From positions 64,001 through 114,568 of IMG/VR virus record IMGVR_UViG_3300047548_001036: a stretch of 50,568 bases of DNA; one strand, written 5' to 3'. A program made the position numbers and the translations under genes. Position 1 is the stretch's first letter. Each line of letters opens with the position of its first letter. This document shows, piece by piece, positions 9,789-19,318 of the stretch. The notes under the pieces were generated by a model. The model ran no database searches, was not told the DNA's origin, and was given only the letters and a program-made list of their open reading frames with translations. The stretch is from a virus.

Positions 9789-9793
9789 AAAAA

Positions 9794-12700
9794 ATGGCAA
9801 AAAAAGTAGTCGAAGCACAATACACATTTACTGCGAGCACTCGCACAATAGTAATTAATAGATTTATTAGACAAGAAAATCTTCTACTAATTACCAACGT
9901 CACTAAAGGGACCGTAATCTTCAATTTTAGCGATCCTGACCTTAAAGCAACTAGCTATGTGACTAACTCAGCAAACGTACAGCAAGGTGCTACACCTCAA
10001 ACTACCACAGTTGTATTAAACTATAATACTACAGCAATGAGTAATACTGATAAATTACTCATAATGGTAGAAGAAGAATCAGAAACGTTTACTCCGTCGG
10101 ATGTATTTACAGACCCAGTACAAAAATTACGTGTAAGTCAGCCGCAGGCACTAATTGATACTGACTTTGAATACTCTCTACAACCTAGTAAATGGGAATT
10201 TTTACCGCTAGTTCAATACTACCCTAGTTTTTATAGCAGGGGAACCGGAGGTAACAGCCTAGCAATTTCTACAATTAGCGGCGGTGGACAAAGTCCTAGA
10301 TCTACCATAACAGTCACTACAAGTGCCACCCATTCTCTGGTACTAGGAGATATTGTAACTGTTCAAGAAACTACCAATCAATTGGCAGACGGTACTTTTG
10401 CAGTAACTAGCGTACCTAATACTAACACATTTACCTACGTTGCCAAAGGCGTAGTTAGCGGTAGTATCTTAGATTCAGGTTCTACAGCTAGCTATGGCGG
10501 GGGGCTTTATGATTTTTCTTCCATTGCAGTATCTGGAATAACATCTAACGGAGCTACCCCATCAGTTATTACAGTGACCACTGGTAACACACACGGCCTA
10601 TTACCAGGTACTCCTGTTGTTATTGCCGGTGCAACAATCTCTACATCATTAAACGGAAATTGGGTTATTACCACTGTCCCAACTCCTACCACATTTACGT
10701 TTACCGCATCTGGATTGATTACAACTGGTTCCCAGAACATATCGGGTGTAAGATTAACAGTAAGCCCAGAAGCTTACGCAATTCATAGGTCTACTGACGG
10801 CGGGGTTTCTATTACTCCGGGTGGTAACTTTGTCGGAGTCCAAGCAATTCGTCAAACACGTCGCTACTTCCGTTATCAATCTGGCAAGGGAATCCAATTT
10901 TCAACCGGCGCAAAATTTACTCCAACCCATGACATTGATATTGCGACATCTTCGGGCACAACTTGCACCATTACTACACAGCAGGATCATAACTTGCAAG
11001 TAGGAGCAACTATTTTGGTTGAAGGACTAACTGTTACTAGCGGCACAAACTTTTATAACGGGTCATTCGTTGTAGCGAGTGTAACTGGAACAAAGACATT
11101 TACTTATACGATGTCCGGAATTCCTTCGGATACTGCTCCGGTTGGGTATGCAGTAGTGACTTCTACTGCATGGAGAGGTGCTAGCTGCCGCCTCGGGCTG
11201 TTTGATGATCAAAATGGATTCTTTTTTGAGTACGACGGAAAAACATTATTTGCTTGCCGTAAACAGGGAATTAAAGAACTGTACGGAAAAATTTCAGCAA
11301 CTAATAACAGCAATACTATCACGGGAACTAGTACTAGATTTAGACGTCAGCTAGTGGTTGGAGATAAAATAATTATTAAAGGATCAACCTACGAAGTTCA
11401 GCAAATTGATACTGACACACAGATGAGAATTACTCCAGCATTTAGAGGACCCACAACTGCATCAACCAGATATTTAAAAGTTGAAGTTTTTAAAGTTCCT
11501 CAGAATCAATGGAACATCGATAAGCTCGATGGAACCGGTGCTAGTGGGTATAGCCTCGACATTAGCAAAATGCAAATGGCATACATTGATTACACGTGGT
11601 ACGGAGCAGGGCATATACGATTTGGATTCCGAGGTGTCAACGGAGAAATTGTCTACTGCCACAGAATGCCTAATAATAACGTAAACCATTCTGCTTACAT
11701 GCGTTCAGGTAATTTACCTGCAAGATTTGAAATAGAAAATTACGGTTACTATAGCAAACTAGTCGCAGGTGCAGCAGGAACCAAAGGTAGTGCATTGGCG
11801 TCTTCAGATACCACATTATACGTTGAAGATGCTAGCTTATGGCCAACTCCTAGCGCAAGTTTACCAGGTGCAGTGCTTCTTAGAGACGGCACTAATTGCG
11901 AATTAGTTACTTACACTGGCATCGGAGCCTACAATGCCACTGCTGGCGGGTATCCGTTAACCGGGTGTACTCGCAGAACTACCATTGGGATTGCGGGTGT
12001 TAATAGCGTAGGAGCATGGAGTTCATCTGCATATGTTTTGGGGGGAACAACTAGTACCGTTACGTTTACACCTGATCCAAGTGTGGGCGGAAGTGGTACA
12101 AGTCAAGTCAGTGTTCAAGAAATTCGCAACACCTGCGCGCCTATTGTAAGTCATTGGGGAGTTAGCGTAATAATGGATGGGCGATATGATAATGATAAGG
12201 AAATTAGATTTACAGCCGGTATGCTTCGATACCTAACTGTTGCAGCAGGTGCACAGCGCCCTTTACTAATGATACGAATCTCCCCTAGCGTTGATTCTGG
12301 AAATGCCCGTAACTTTGCTATACGTGAATTAGTTAACCGTATGCAACTAACTTTAAAAGAGCTAGGAGTATATAGCCAAGGACAGTTTCTAATAGAAGGT
12401 ATTCTGAATCCAAACACTATTAGCGGTGGAGGGTGGTCAAACGCTTCTAGTTGGACCACAACTGCAGTAGGATCTGGATCGTTGGCCCAGGTATTTTATT
12501 TTGATGGGACTGGTGCTTCAGGAGGTGCGGTATCTGCTTCGGGCACATTTACTGGAGGTGATCGTATTTTTGGTGCGTACACTGAAAACTCTGGAGGCAC
12601 AAACTACTCTACAACAAGAGTTGAATTACAAGAAGTTCGAGATCTGGGCACTAGCATTCTTAGTGGAGACGGGTCTTCGACAAACTGGGGATTCCCAAAT

Positions 12701-12796
12701 GGTCCTGATATATTGTTGATTTCTGCCAGAAGTTTGGCTACAACTGGTACTAATAATATCGCATGTCGAATTTCTTGGACAGAAGCACAGGCTTAA
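9794..12796 (+). CDS. Large virion structural protein (1000 aa), paralogue of the protein at 24134
   Basis: A 1000-residue beta-rich protein. Residues 1-130 form a T4-like structural N-terminus ending QKLRVSQPQALIDTDFEY. Three similar modules (about 170-225, 255-315 and 385-445) follow the pattern T-x-HGL-x-G followed by NGxWxxT-x-V-x-TFTF, typical of small beta domains repeated in phage tail proteins. The core AIRQTRRYFRYQSGKGIQF, then FDDQNGFFFEYDG, WNIDKLDGTGASG and LPARFEIEN is shared with the 446-residue protein at 24134, so the two are paralogues. It starts six bases after fibre 2. Baseplate or fibre-connector is likely, but no specific T4 counterpart is recognised. Confidence 0.7.
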   Translation: MAKKVVEAQYTFTASTRTIVINRFIRQENLLLITNVTKGTVIFNFSDPDLKATSYVTNSANVQQGATPQTTTVVLNYNTTAMSNTDKLLIMVEEESETFTPSDVFTDPVQKLRVSQPQALIDTDFEYSLQPSKWEFLPLVQYYPSFYSRGTGGNSLAISTISGGGQSPRSTITVTTSATHSLVLGDIVTVQETTNQLADGTFAVTSVPNTNTFTYVAKGVVSGSILDSGSTASYGGGLYDFSSIAVSGITSNGATPSVITVTTGNTHGLLPGTPVVIAGATISTSLNGNWVITTVPTPTTFTFTASGLITTGSQNISGVRLTVSPEAYAIHRSTDGGVSITPGGNFVGVQAIRQTRRYFRYQSGKGIQFSTGAKFTPTHDIDIATSSGTTCTITTQQDHNLQVGATILVEGLTVTSGTNFYNGSFVVASVTGTKTFTYTMSGIPSDTAPVGYAVVTSTAWRGASCRLGLFDDQNGFFFEYDGKTLFACRKQGIKELYGKISATNNSNTITGTSTRFRRQLVVGDKIIIKGSTYEVQQIDTDTQMRITPAFRGPTTASTRYLKVEVFKVPQNQWNIDKLDGTGASGYSLDISKMQMAYIDYTWYGAGHIRFGFRGVNGEIVYCHRMPNNNVNHSAYMRSGNLPARFEIENYGYYSKLVAGAAGTKGSALASSDTTLYVEDASLWPTPSASLPGAVLLRDGTNCELVTYTGIGAYNATAGGYPLTGCTRRTTIGIAGVNSVGAWSSSAYVLGGTTSTVTFTPDPSVGGSGTSQVSVQEIRNTCAPIVSHWGVSVIMDGRYDNDKEIRFTAGMLRYLTVAAGAQRPLLMIRISPSVDSGNARNFAIRELVNRMQLTLKELGVYSQGQFLIEGILNPNTISGGGWSNASSWTTTAVGSGSLAQVFYFDGTGASGGAVSASGTFTGGDRIFGAYTENSGGTNYSTTRVELQEVRDLGTSILSGDGSSTNWGFPNGPDILLISARSLATTGTNNIACRISWTEAQA

Positions 12797-12809
12797 TAGG
12801 AGAAACAGT

Positions 12810-13535
12810 GTGGCATCCAGGGATTTTTTAAAACACACTGTTTCGTCAGCCGCGCCAATAAACAGCGCAGTTGGTGACGAATGGTATGATCCTATAGCTA
12901 ATAAACTTTATAAGAAAGTTGTAGTTAACGGAACACTTGTTCAATACAAAGAAGTTTCGTTAACTAATATTATATCCGATACCGCTCCAATTTCTCCGAG
13001 TCCAGGAACATTGTGGTGGGATTCTACAAGTGGTAGCCTTAAAATATACTATGTAGATGAAGATTCATCGCAGTGGGTGGAGGCAAATACAGCAACTGGT
13101 CCGGTCGGACCAGTTGGACCAATTGGTCCAACTGGATATACAGGATCTGCAGGACAGGTTGATTTAACTACTCCGCAGACTATGTCAAACAAGACATTTT
13201 CTAATTCAACATTTTTAGGTTACACGGAAACTCAGTATTCTACAAATGCTAGCACTTCAATAACATTAAGTTTAGACAATGGAACAATTCAGTATTTAAC
13301 ATTAACTGGTAATACAACAATTAGTATGCCTACGGTTGCTTCCGGTAAATCTTTTGTTATGTACTTAAAACAAGATGCAACTGGTTCAAGGACAGTTACA
13401 TGGTCGACCGTAAAATGGGCAGGATCCACTGCTCCTACTATTACTGCAACAGCATCAAAGATGGATATATTTAGTTTCTTTTCTGACGGGGTAAACTGGT
13501 ACGGCGCTGTCATAGGACAAAATTATACACCGTAA
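12810..13535 (+). CDS. Short tail-fibre protein with collagen-like segment
   Basis: A 241-residue protein. GTG start 12810 is preceded by AGGAGAAA and gives MASRDFLKHTVSSAAP. The N-terminal half has DEWYDPIANKLYKK and GTLWWDSTSGSLKIYY, repeated short beta motifs common at the attachment end of phage fibres. A short collagen-like run GPVGPVGPIGPTGYTGSAG (about residues 94-112) follows, then a Thr/Ser-rich beta domain with TLTGNTTISMP and FSFFSDGVNWYGAVIG near the C-terminus. The C-terminal region resembles fibre tip domains. Probably a minor fibre co-transcribed with its neighbours. Confidence 0.7.
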   Translation: MASRDFLKHTVSSAAPINSAVGDEWYDPIANKLYKKVVVNGTLVQYKEVSLTNIISDTAPISPSPGTLWWDSTSGSLKIYYVDEDSSQWVEANTATGPVGPVGPIGPTGYTGSAGQVDLTTPQTMSNKTFSNSTFLGYTETQYSTNASTSITLSLDNGTIQYLTLTGNTTISMPTVASGKSFVMYLKQDATGSRTVTWSTVKWAGSTAPTITATASKMDIFSFFSDGVNWYGAVIGQNYTP

Positions 13536-13548
13536 GGAATTATAGTTT

Positions 13549-14718
13549 ATGTTTTCATCAACTAAAACCGGTACTGTTGTTATTCCACAATCGTTAGCCA
13601 ATGTTGTTATTATTCCCGTTGTTACGATAGCAGGATCTACCACATACTTAATCCTAATAAGCCGCTCGGGAAGTGTTCTTGCAAGGATTGCATTTCCAAG
13701 TAGCATTAGCAACGGGGCAGTAACGTACCATCGATACGGACAATTTTTATATGTAATACCCAGCGGTGCTCTTTCAATTTTTAAATTTGACTTAAGTTCT
13801 CTTACTGCATCGACAATTTCAGCGCCTTATGATCATCGTGCGACGTCTTGGGTAAGATATTCTGCAACTCAACTAATACGTGTAGGAATTCCAGATAGTA
13901 CTTATAAGGTACTAGATATGACTACTGGAAATATAACCAGCACTTCTTACACCGCAGCATCGACTACTGGGTGGACGGGCTCGGTAGGCATAACTGGGTT
14001 TTATGATAAAACCGTGGGTGGCTTAACTAATTTCGGTAATAGACTTTACTGGGAAGGAGCAACCGGAGTTTCTTTTAATGGTGAAGTTAACGTTGCTAGC
14101 ATATCTGGCGGTGCTCTAGGAACAAGAACTGCACTGGTTACTAATATTAGCAACTATTCTAGGTCATGGGGGGCTATTGGTAATAGTTCCACGGCAATGG
14201 TTACAAATAGTTGGGGGATGTATAAAGTGTCTAATGCTAGTAATTCTGCTGCATTGTGGAATCTAGCCAGCAATAACATAACCTATAACTCAAATAGCTA
14301 TGGTCAAAATAATGACGGTCAAAGCCCGTTAACTGCAAGTTGTCTGACTTCTAATTTGCGAATGTACCAATCATTTGGGTGGTACAACAATTCTACATCT
14401 ACCTATCAGTTTGTGTTAGGAACTTACGACTTTTCCCAGAATACAGGAACTCAAACTCCCACGTTTGTATTGGCATTTCCTGTTAAAACTGGTAACTATA
14501 GTTTGCAAACCACTACGTGTGTCCAAGTTTCATCTGACGGTAAGGTGGCAGTGTTATATCAGGACCCGTCAAGTAATTATATATTTAAACTTGCAACAAT
14601 TAGTGGTTCTACAGTGATTTCAACAGTTACCGTAGATGTAGGGTCAGCCTACTCATCTGGTGTTTACGAATTTTGTAGCACTCCGATATCGGAACTTGGT
14701 ATATACGACGCTACTTAG
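13549..14718 (+). CDS. Beta-rich virion-associated protein, possible propeller
   Basis: A 389-residue protein with no signal peptide and no recognised catalytic motif. It is a long succession of short strands with repeated aromatic-Gly turns (TGWTGSVGITGFYD, YSRSWGAIGNSS, YQSFGWYNNSTS), a pattern consistent with a beta-propeller or stacked beta fold. It starts 13 bases after the previous fibre gene with a GGAAT-type weak Shine-Dalgarno. Position among fibre genes suggests an adhesin or surface-exposed virion protein. Function is not recognised. Confidence 0.55.
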   Translation: MFSSTKTGTVVIPQSLANVVIIPVVTIAGSTTYLILISRSGSVLARIAFPSSISNGAVTYHRYGQFLYVIPSGALSIFKFDLSSLTASTISAPYDHRATSWVRYSATQLIRVGIPDSTYKVLDMTTGNITSTSYTAASTTGWTGSVGITGFYDKTVGGLTNFGNRLYWEGATGVSFNGEVNVASISGGALGTRTALVTNISNYSRSWGAIGNSSTAMVTNSWGMYKVSNASNSAALWNLASNNITYNSNSYGQNNDGQSPLTASCLTSNLRMYQSFGWYNNSTSTYQFVLGTYDFSQNTGTQTPTFVLAFPVKTGNYSLQTTTCVQVSSDGKVAVLYQDPSSNYIFKLATISGSTVISTVTVDVGSAYSSGVYEFCSTPISELGIYDAT

Positions 14719-14726
14719 GAAAAAAA

Positions 14727-15344
14727 ATGTTTGTACGTGAAATTAATAATAATATTGTTGAATATAATTTAGCTCAATTAAGTGTAGACTACCCAAATAC
14801 GAGCTTTCCGTTTCCTCTTACTACACAAGCATTAGAAGAGTACGGAATATTTGAATGTGAAGTTGAGCCATATCCTGCATTTAATCAAGTCATTGAAAAA
14901 GTAATTCCTGGACCTATTCTAAAACGTAATAACCTCTATAAACAAACATGGATTGTTACCAGCAAATTTACAGAATATATCGAGGTGGACGGAACTACAC
15001 ATACCGTTGAAGATCAAATACAGGCTGCACTTACTGAAGATGCCAAATATCGTACTAGCTTAGTAAGAGACCAGCTAGTAAAATTAGTTCAATTAAGACT
15101 TGATAATTTTGCGCAAACTCGTAACTACGACGGTATTTTAAGCTTATGTACTTATGCATTAGATCCGTCCTCGGAATTTAGGACCGAAGCTGAATATGGT
15201 ATAAGCATTCGAAGTGCAACATGGTCAAAGTTTTATTCTATTTTAGAAGAAGTTGATAATGGCATTCGCCCACTTCCAACTAGCTTCGCTGACATCGAAA
15301 TGGAATTACCAGCATTAGAATGGCCTTCACAACAACCCGAATAA
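14727..15344 (+). CDS. Probable tail-fibre assembly protein (DUF4376-like)
   Basis: A 205-residue acidic protein. The N-terminal part (MFVREINNNIVEYNLAQL, YKQTWIVTSKF) resembles small proteins placed after phage fibre genes. The C-terminal part (RDQLVKLVQLRLDNFAQTRN, GILSLCTYA) matches my memory of the DUF4376 helical domain found in tail-assembly chaperone-like proteins. It begins eight bases after the preceding gene with GGAAAAAAA as ribosome site. It is likely to help fold or attach one of the surrounding fibres and not to be part of the virion. The family call is from memory. Confidence 0.55.
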   Translation: MFVREINNNIVEYNLAQLSVDYPNTSFPFPLTTQALEEYGIFECEVEPYPAFNQVIEKVIPGPILKRNNLYKQTWIVTSKFTEYIEVDGTTHTVEDQIQAALTEDAKYRTSLVRDQLVKLVQLRLDNFAQTRNYDGILSLCTYALDPSSEFRTEAEYGISIRSATWSKFYSILEEVDNGIRPLPTSFADIEMELPALEWPSQQPE

Positions 15345-15359
15345 CAAGGAAAATAAAAT

Positions 15360-15878
15360 ATGGCAATCAACTTTCCAAGCTCTCCTGCGATAGGAAGTAC
15401 ATTTAATGCAGGGTCCAGGACATGGCAATGGGACGGGACTGCATGGGTTGGTAGTAGCAGTAGTGGGGGATCGACTACTACCCTAGATAATATGTTTTTA
15501 TTGAGTGGAATTACAACCAACGGAGCCGCTCTAGTCTTAACCACCAACGGCGGTACAGCAGGCGCAAGCAATCAGGTTACACTAAGTAACGATACAACTG
15601 CCACGTTTGATATCTCGATTGTTGCCAGAAGAACTGACGCTGACAATGAAAGCGCCGGGTTTCAGTTTTTTGGTGTGATTGATAGAAATACCAACGAAGC
15701 TAGTACTGCAATTATTGGAAGTGTTGTTAAAAACGTCCTAGCCGAAGATTCGGTAGCATGGGATGCCAATGTGTCTGCAGATACAACTTATGGCGGCATT
15801 AAAGTAGAAGTTACCGGAGAAGCAGCCAAAACTATTAGTTGGTCTGCAACTGTTTGGATAACAAAAATAACAGGTTGA
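15360..15878 (+). CDS. Short fibre protein sharing its C-terminal domain with giant fibre 1
   Basis: A 172-residue protein. MAINFPSSPAIGSTF followed by GSRTWQWDGTAWVGS is a frequent N-terminus of T4-like structural proteins. From about residue 50 to the end it aligns throughout with the last ~130 residues of giant fibre 1 (shared [30 protein letters not shown]). That domain therefore occurs as a separable module, perhaps a capping or trimerising head-binding unit. SD is AAGGAAAA. It lies between a likely assembly factor and the glycine-rich adhesin. Confidence 0.7.
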   Translation: MAINFPSSPAIGSTFNAGSRTWQWDGTAWVGSSSSGGSTTTLDNMFLLSGITTNGAALVLTTNGGTAGASNQVTLSNDTTATFDISIVARRTDADNESAGFQFFGVIDRNTNEASTAIIGSVVKNVLAEDSVAWDANVSADTTYGGIKVEVTGEAAKTISWSATVWITKITG

Positions 15879-15896
15879 CTATATTTAAGGATTAAA

Positions 15897-16952
15897 ATGT
15901 CTATTAGTATTAATCATCAAACAAATAACATCACTTCTTCTGGAAATATTGTTATATCCGGTAGTGGGGCTCTGACAATACCGCTAGGAACCACAGCAGA
16001 ACGACCGGCTAGTCCATCAAATGGCATGCTTCGCTATAATACAACATTAAATGTTTATGAAGTATATTCAACAGTAACTAGTAGCTGGAGATTTACCCCA
16101 TTAGGAGATGTTATCGTTCAGGCAGCAACTAACGGTGAGCAAGTATATACTAACCCGGGAAGTTATAGTTGGGTATGCCCTGCTGGAGTCACTGCGGTAT
16201 GCGTGCTAGTAGTCGGTGCAGGGGGAGGAGGCGTTGGATATTCACAATACTCAGGTGCAGGGGGAGGGGGCGGACTAGCATATTTAAATAATATTCCAGT
16301 AACCCCAGGAAACAGCTATACTGTAGTAGTCGGGGCTGGAGGGAATGCGGCCGTAGGCGTTGCCAGCAATGCCGGTAGTGGTGGGACTAGTTATTTTATA
16401 AACACTTCTACAATATATGCCACAGGCGGATCTGGAGGTCAGTACCAAGGTACCGCGGCATCAGGTGGAACTGGATTTTATATTTCAAGCATCTATGGGT
16501 CTGGTGCTGCAAATACCGGCGGAAGTGGTGGGTACGCGGTGGGTACCACCGCTGGCGCGGCAGGCGGCGGAGGGGCTGCAGGCTATAGTGGCCCGGGTGG
16601 AAACGGTGGTAGTATTATTGCATCGGGCAATGGCACCTCCGCTAGCGCAGGATCCGGGGGGGGAGGTGGAGGCGGTGGCTTCACCACCACTAACACTTTA
16701 TCCGGCGGGGGAGGAGGAGGAGTAGGAATATACGGACTCGGTACGAGTGGAGCTGCCGCATCAGCGATGGGCGCCGGTGGTGGTGGTGGAAGCGGTGGAA
16801 GCAGCGGGTCCGGAACTGTACCTGGAGCTTACGGAGGGGGCGGAGGGGCAAGTGATGCTTTAGGGGGCGCCGCGCCTGGTGCCGATGGCGTTGTACGAAT
16901 CATCTGGGGACCAAATAGAGCATTCCCATCAACTAATACAGGAGCACTGTAA
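15897..16952 (+). CDS. Glycine-rich tip adhesin
   Basis: A 351-residue protein. Residues 1-80 hold a fibre-type N-terminus (GTTAERPASPSNGMLRYNTT, a motif common in phage fibres). From about 85 on, the protein is extremely glycine-rich with GGGG runs separated by short loops (VVGAGGGGVGYSQYSGAGGG), ending DGVVRIIWG. Polyglycine motifs with variable loops are known for the gp38-type tip adhesins of T-even phages, where glycine runs form a polyglycine-helix sandwich. By analogy this is likely a receptor-binding tip. GC content rises locally because of GGN codons. Its stop overlaps the next gene. Confidence 0.7.
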   Translation: MSISINHQTNNITSSGNIVISGSGALTIPLGTTAERPASPSNGMLRYNTTLNVYEVYSTVTSSWRFTPLGDVIVQAATNGEQVYTNPGSYSWVCPAGVTAVCVLVVGAGGGGVGYSQYSGAGGGGGLAYLNNIPVTPGNSYTVVVGAGGNAAVGVASNAGSGGTSYFINTSTIYATGGSGGQYQGTAASGGTGFYISSIYGSGAANTGGSGGYAVGTTAGAAGGGGAAGYSGPGGNGGSIIASGNGTSASAGSGGGGGGGGFTTTNTLSGGGGGGVGIYGLGTSGAAASAMGAGGGGGSGGSSGSGTVPGAYGGGGGASDALGGAAPGADGVVRIIWGPNRAFPSTNTGAL

Positions 16953-17329
16953 TGATAGAACTTTATAGTTACAAAGGAGCTTACCCTTACCCGCTTCCCG
17001 AGGATATGTCTAACTATCTACTAGAAGACTTTGTGTTAGCACCAAGTAAACCAGATCTTTTAATTGACGAATTTCTAGACTGGGATGGTAGCAACTGGAT
17101 TGTTCGCAAAGCGAATGCTTCGGAAACCTCAATAAAAGGACAAGAAGTACGAGATTTTAGAAATTTACTGTTAGATAAATCCGACATAGATATTATACAG
17201 TCATACGAAAAGTCCTTAACAGGACAATCCGTAGATGCAACTAGTTTGATTATTTACCGTCAACAGCTAAGAGACATAACAACTCAACCGGGATTTCCTT
17301 GGGAAATAGTTTGGCCTGAAAAACCCTAA
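16952..17329 (+). CDS. Probable phage tail-assembly chaperone
   Basis: A 125-residue protein overlapping the adhesin stop by one base (TAATG). The central FLDWDGSNWIVRKA and the C-terminal YRQQLRDITTQPGFPWEIVW resemble the Phage_tail_APC family, which ends in a conserved R-Q-x-L-R-D...WP pattern. Such proteins help fold or attach the fibre encoded just upstream, here the glycine-rich adhesin. The gene is the last of the fibre block; a sigma70-like promoter for the next block starts about 20 bases later. Confidence 0.6.
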   Translation: MIELYSYKGAYPYPLPEDMSNYLLEDFVLAPSKPDLLIDEFLDWDGSNWIVRKANASETSIKGQEVRDFRNLLLDKSDIDIIQSYEKSLTGQSVDATSLIIYRQQLRDITTQPGFPWEIVWPEKP

Positions 17330-17350
17330 AATTAAAAATAGCAATTAAAC

Positions 17351-17379
17351 TTGACTTCATATTAAACTTGCTGTAAAAT
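17351..17379 (+). promoter_or_regulatory. Sigma70-like promoter of the glycan cassette
   Basis: TTGACT (17351-17356), 17-base spacer, TAAAAT (17374-17379). The predicted start near 17386 leaves a leader of only about 11 bases before ATG 17397, without a Shine-Dalgarno. Confidence 0.6.
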
Positions 17380-17396
17380 GTCAATTTTATACTATT

Positions 17397-18038
17397 ATGA
17401 AGAAGATTTTAATTGCTACACCCTGCCTTGATCAAAAGGTAGATGCGTATTTTGTGCACAGTCTTTGTGAATCAATAAAACTAGGATTAAAGCACAATCT
17501 TGATATAAGGTGTGTGTTCCTAGCCAACGAAAGTATCTTGCCCATGGCCAGAAACGAACTGTTTGATCTTGCCTATAAAGAACAGTACGACGTCATGGTT
17601 TTTATCGACGATGACGAATACTGGAAAGAAGATTACCTAATCGAAATTATTAAATCAGAGAAGGATGTCGTTTGTTTACCCGTTGTTAACAAAGGAGACA
17701 AACAGATTGGATTTAATATTCTTTCGGATCTTACTGATCGAGACCCAGCAGACGGATATTATCAAACAAAAAAGGTAGGTGCCGGGTTCTTAAAGCTATC
17801 AAGAAAAGTTGTGGTCGATCTATGGGAATCAAATACTGAGCTATCATTTCGCAATAAAAAAATAAAAAATATTTGCGAATATACATATGCTAGTGGTTCG
17901 TTTGTGGGCGAAGACATTACATTATCTAATAAGATTAGAGAGCTAGGTTATACAATTTGGATTAATCCAAATCATACCGTTAGCCATATTGGTAATAAAA
18001 TGTATACTGGCGATTTTATCAAATCTCAAAATCTATGA
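17397..18038 (+). CDS. Glycosyltransferase, GT-A fold
   Basis: A 213-residue protein. MKKILIATPCLDQKVD starts a Rossmann-like GT-A domain. VFIDDDEYW (Asp71-73) is the DxD-type metal/nucleotide-sugar site. GEDITLSNKIRELGYTIWIN near residue 180 is the usual acceptor/GED region, and NHTVSHIGNKMYTGDF ends the protein. It would transfer a sugar from a nucleotide sugar, probably in the cytoplasm. The acceptor is unknown. It heads a row of sugar-modifying genes after its own promoter, so phage-directed change of host surface glycans or of virion proteins is likely. The next gene overlaps it by ATGA. Confidence 0.75.
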   Translation: MKKILIATPCLDQKVDAYFVHSLCESIKLGLKHNLDIRCVFLANESILPMARNELFDLAYKEQYDVMVFIDDDEYWKEDYLIEIIKSEKDVVCLPVVNKGDKQIGFNILSDLTDRDPADGYYQTKKVGAGFLKLSRKVVVDLWESNTELSFRNKKIKNICEYTYASGSFVGEDITLSNKIRELGYTIWINPNHTVSHIGNKMYTGDFIKSQNL

Positions 18039-19318
18039 GTAAAATCGATATAATTATTCCTACCATGTGGGCTCCAGCATCTGCGTTAGATGCAATTACG
18101 CATTACTGCCAATCTACAATAATTAATAAAATAATTATCATAGACAATAATCGAGCAGCTAGACCTAAAGATCCTATCTTTAATCAAGATAAGATAGAAA
18201 TTGTAGATTACGGGAGAAATATCTATGTCAATCCTGCATGGAACGAAGGAGTTGCCCGAGCGACTTCTGACTTAGTGTGCATTTTAAATGATGACATATT
18301 CGTTTCAAATGAAATATTTGAGATGATAGCTCAGCAGAACTTCGATGCCATTGACTTAATTGGTGTGAACCTTAGAGGTGCTCACGACAATTACACCATT
18401 ACCGATCATGAAGATAATACTGATCGGCTTGTTCGTTTAAATTACGATATAAACAGACCCATTGGGGGGCAGGCGTGGGCATTTGGTATTTGCATGTTTA
18501 TGCAGAGGAAAAAGTATTCCATAATTCCCAGTCTATATCAAGTATGGTACGGTGATGACTACATTGCACAGCGATCTACTAATATATACGCACTTAATAC
18601 CAATAAGATCAAAGGTAAAATTTCGGCTACGTTAACAAAACACTCGTCTCCAAACAGCGATATTTCTAAACGTGTCGAACTCGATTCGAAGAATTTTATT
18701 CGCTTCGGTCACTTCAGAAATGGGAACAGCTGGGACATTGCACAAAATACTATCAAAAGACTTGAATCAGAAAGAAAAATGGAATCAATATTTCCTAATG
18801 AATATCATCTAGCAAAAACAACGCCTAGCGATATAAATGAAAACGTACATATTCTTTATGAGTTAGCGACCCAATGCGATTCAGTTGTAGAAATGGGTGT
18901 GAGAACCGGAGTAAGTACCAGAGCATTTTTGAACACCGATGTTAAACTAACCTCTTACGATATTGCATTAGACAACAAAGTCGGGCAATTATTTGGTATT
19001 GCAAAACACCTGGGCAAAAATGTAAATTACATACAAGCAAATGTCTTAGACATCGAAATTGAAGAGTGTGATTTGTTGTTTATTGATACGTTACATACAT
19101 ATAAACAATTAAGCACTGAACTAAAGCTACACGGTAATAAAGCTAAACGATACATTGCATTTCACGATACACACACATTTGGATTAAGAGACGAAGTTAG
19201 TAATGAAAACAACGGACTCTTACCTGCAATAATTGAATTCATGATCATTAATCCTCATTGGCGGTTTAAGATATATAAAACAAATAATAACGGGTTAACC
19301 GTTTTGGAGAGACAATGA
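18035..19318 (+). CDS. Two-domain glycosyltransferase-methyltransferase fusion
   Basis: A 427-residue protein. Residues 1-240 form a family-2-like glycosyltransferase (IDIIIPTMWAP, ILNDDIFVSNE as the DxD-like site, GGQAWAFGICMFMQRKKY). Residues 265-427 form a class I SAM-dependent methyltransferase of the type with VVEMGVRTGVST (motif I, 283-294) and DLLFIDTLHTYKQL (near 345) followed by YIAFHDTHTFG. A sugar transferred by the first domain could be methylated by the second. ATGA overlap with the upstream gene and a four-base overlap with the downstream one show an operon. Substrates are unknown. Confidence 0.75.
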   Translation: MSKIDIIIPTMWAPASALDAITHYCQSTIINKIIIIDNNRAARPKDPIFNQDKIEIVDYGRNIYVNPAWNEGVARATSDLVCILNDDIFVSNEIFEMIAQQNFDAIDLIGVNLRGAHDNYTITDHEDNTDRLVRLNYDINRPIGGQAWAFGICMFMQRKKYSIIPSLYQVWYGDDYIAQRSTNIYALNTNKIKGKISATLTKHSSPNSDISKRVELDSKNFIRFGHFRNGNSWDIAQNTIKRLESERKMESIFPNEYHLAKTTPSDINENVHILYELATQCDSVVEMGVRTGVSTRAFLNTDVKLTSYDIALDNKVGQLFGIAKHLGKNVNYIQANVLDIEIEECDLLFIDTLHTYKQLSTELKLHGNKAKRYIAFHDTHTFGLRDEVSNENNGLLPAIIEFMIINPHWRFKIYKTNNNGLTVLERQ

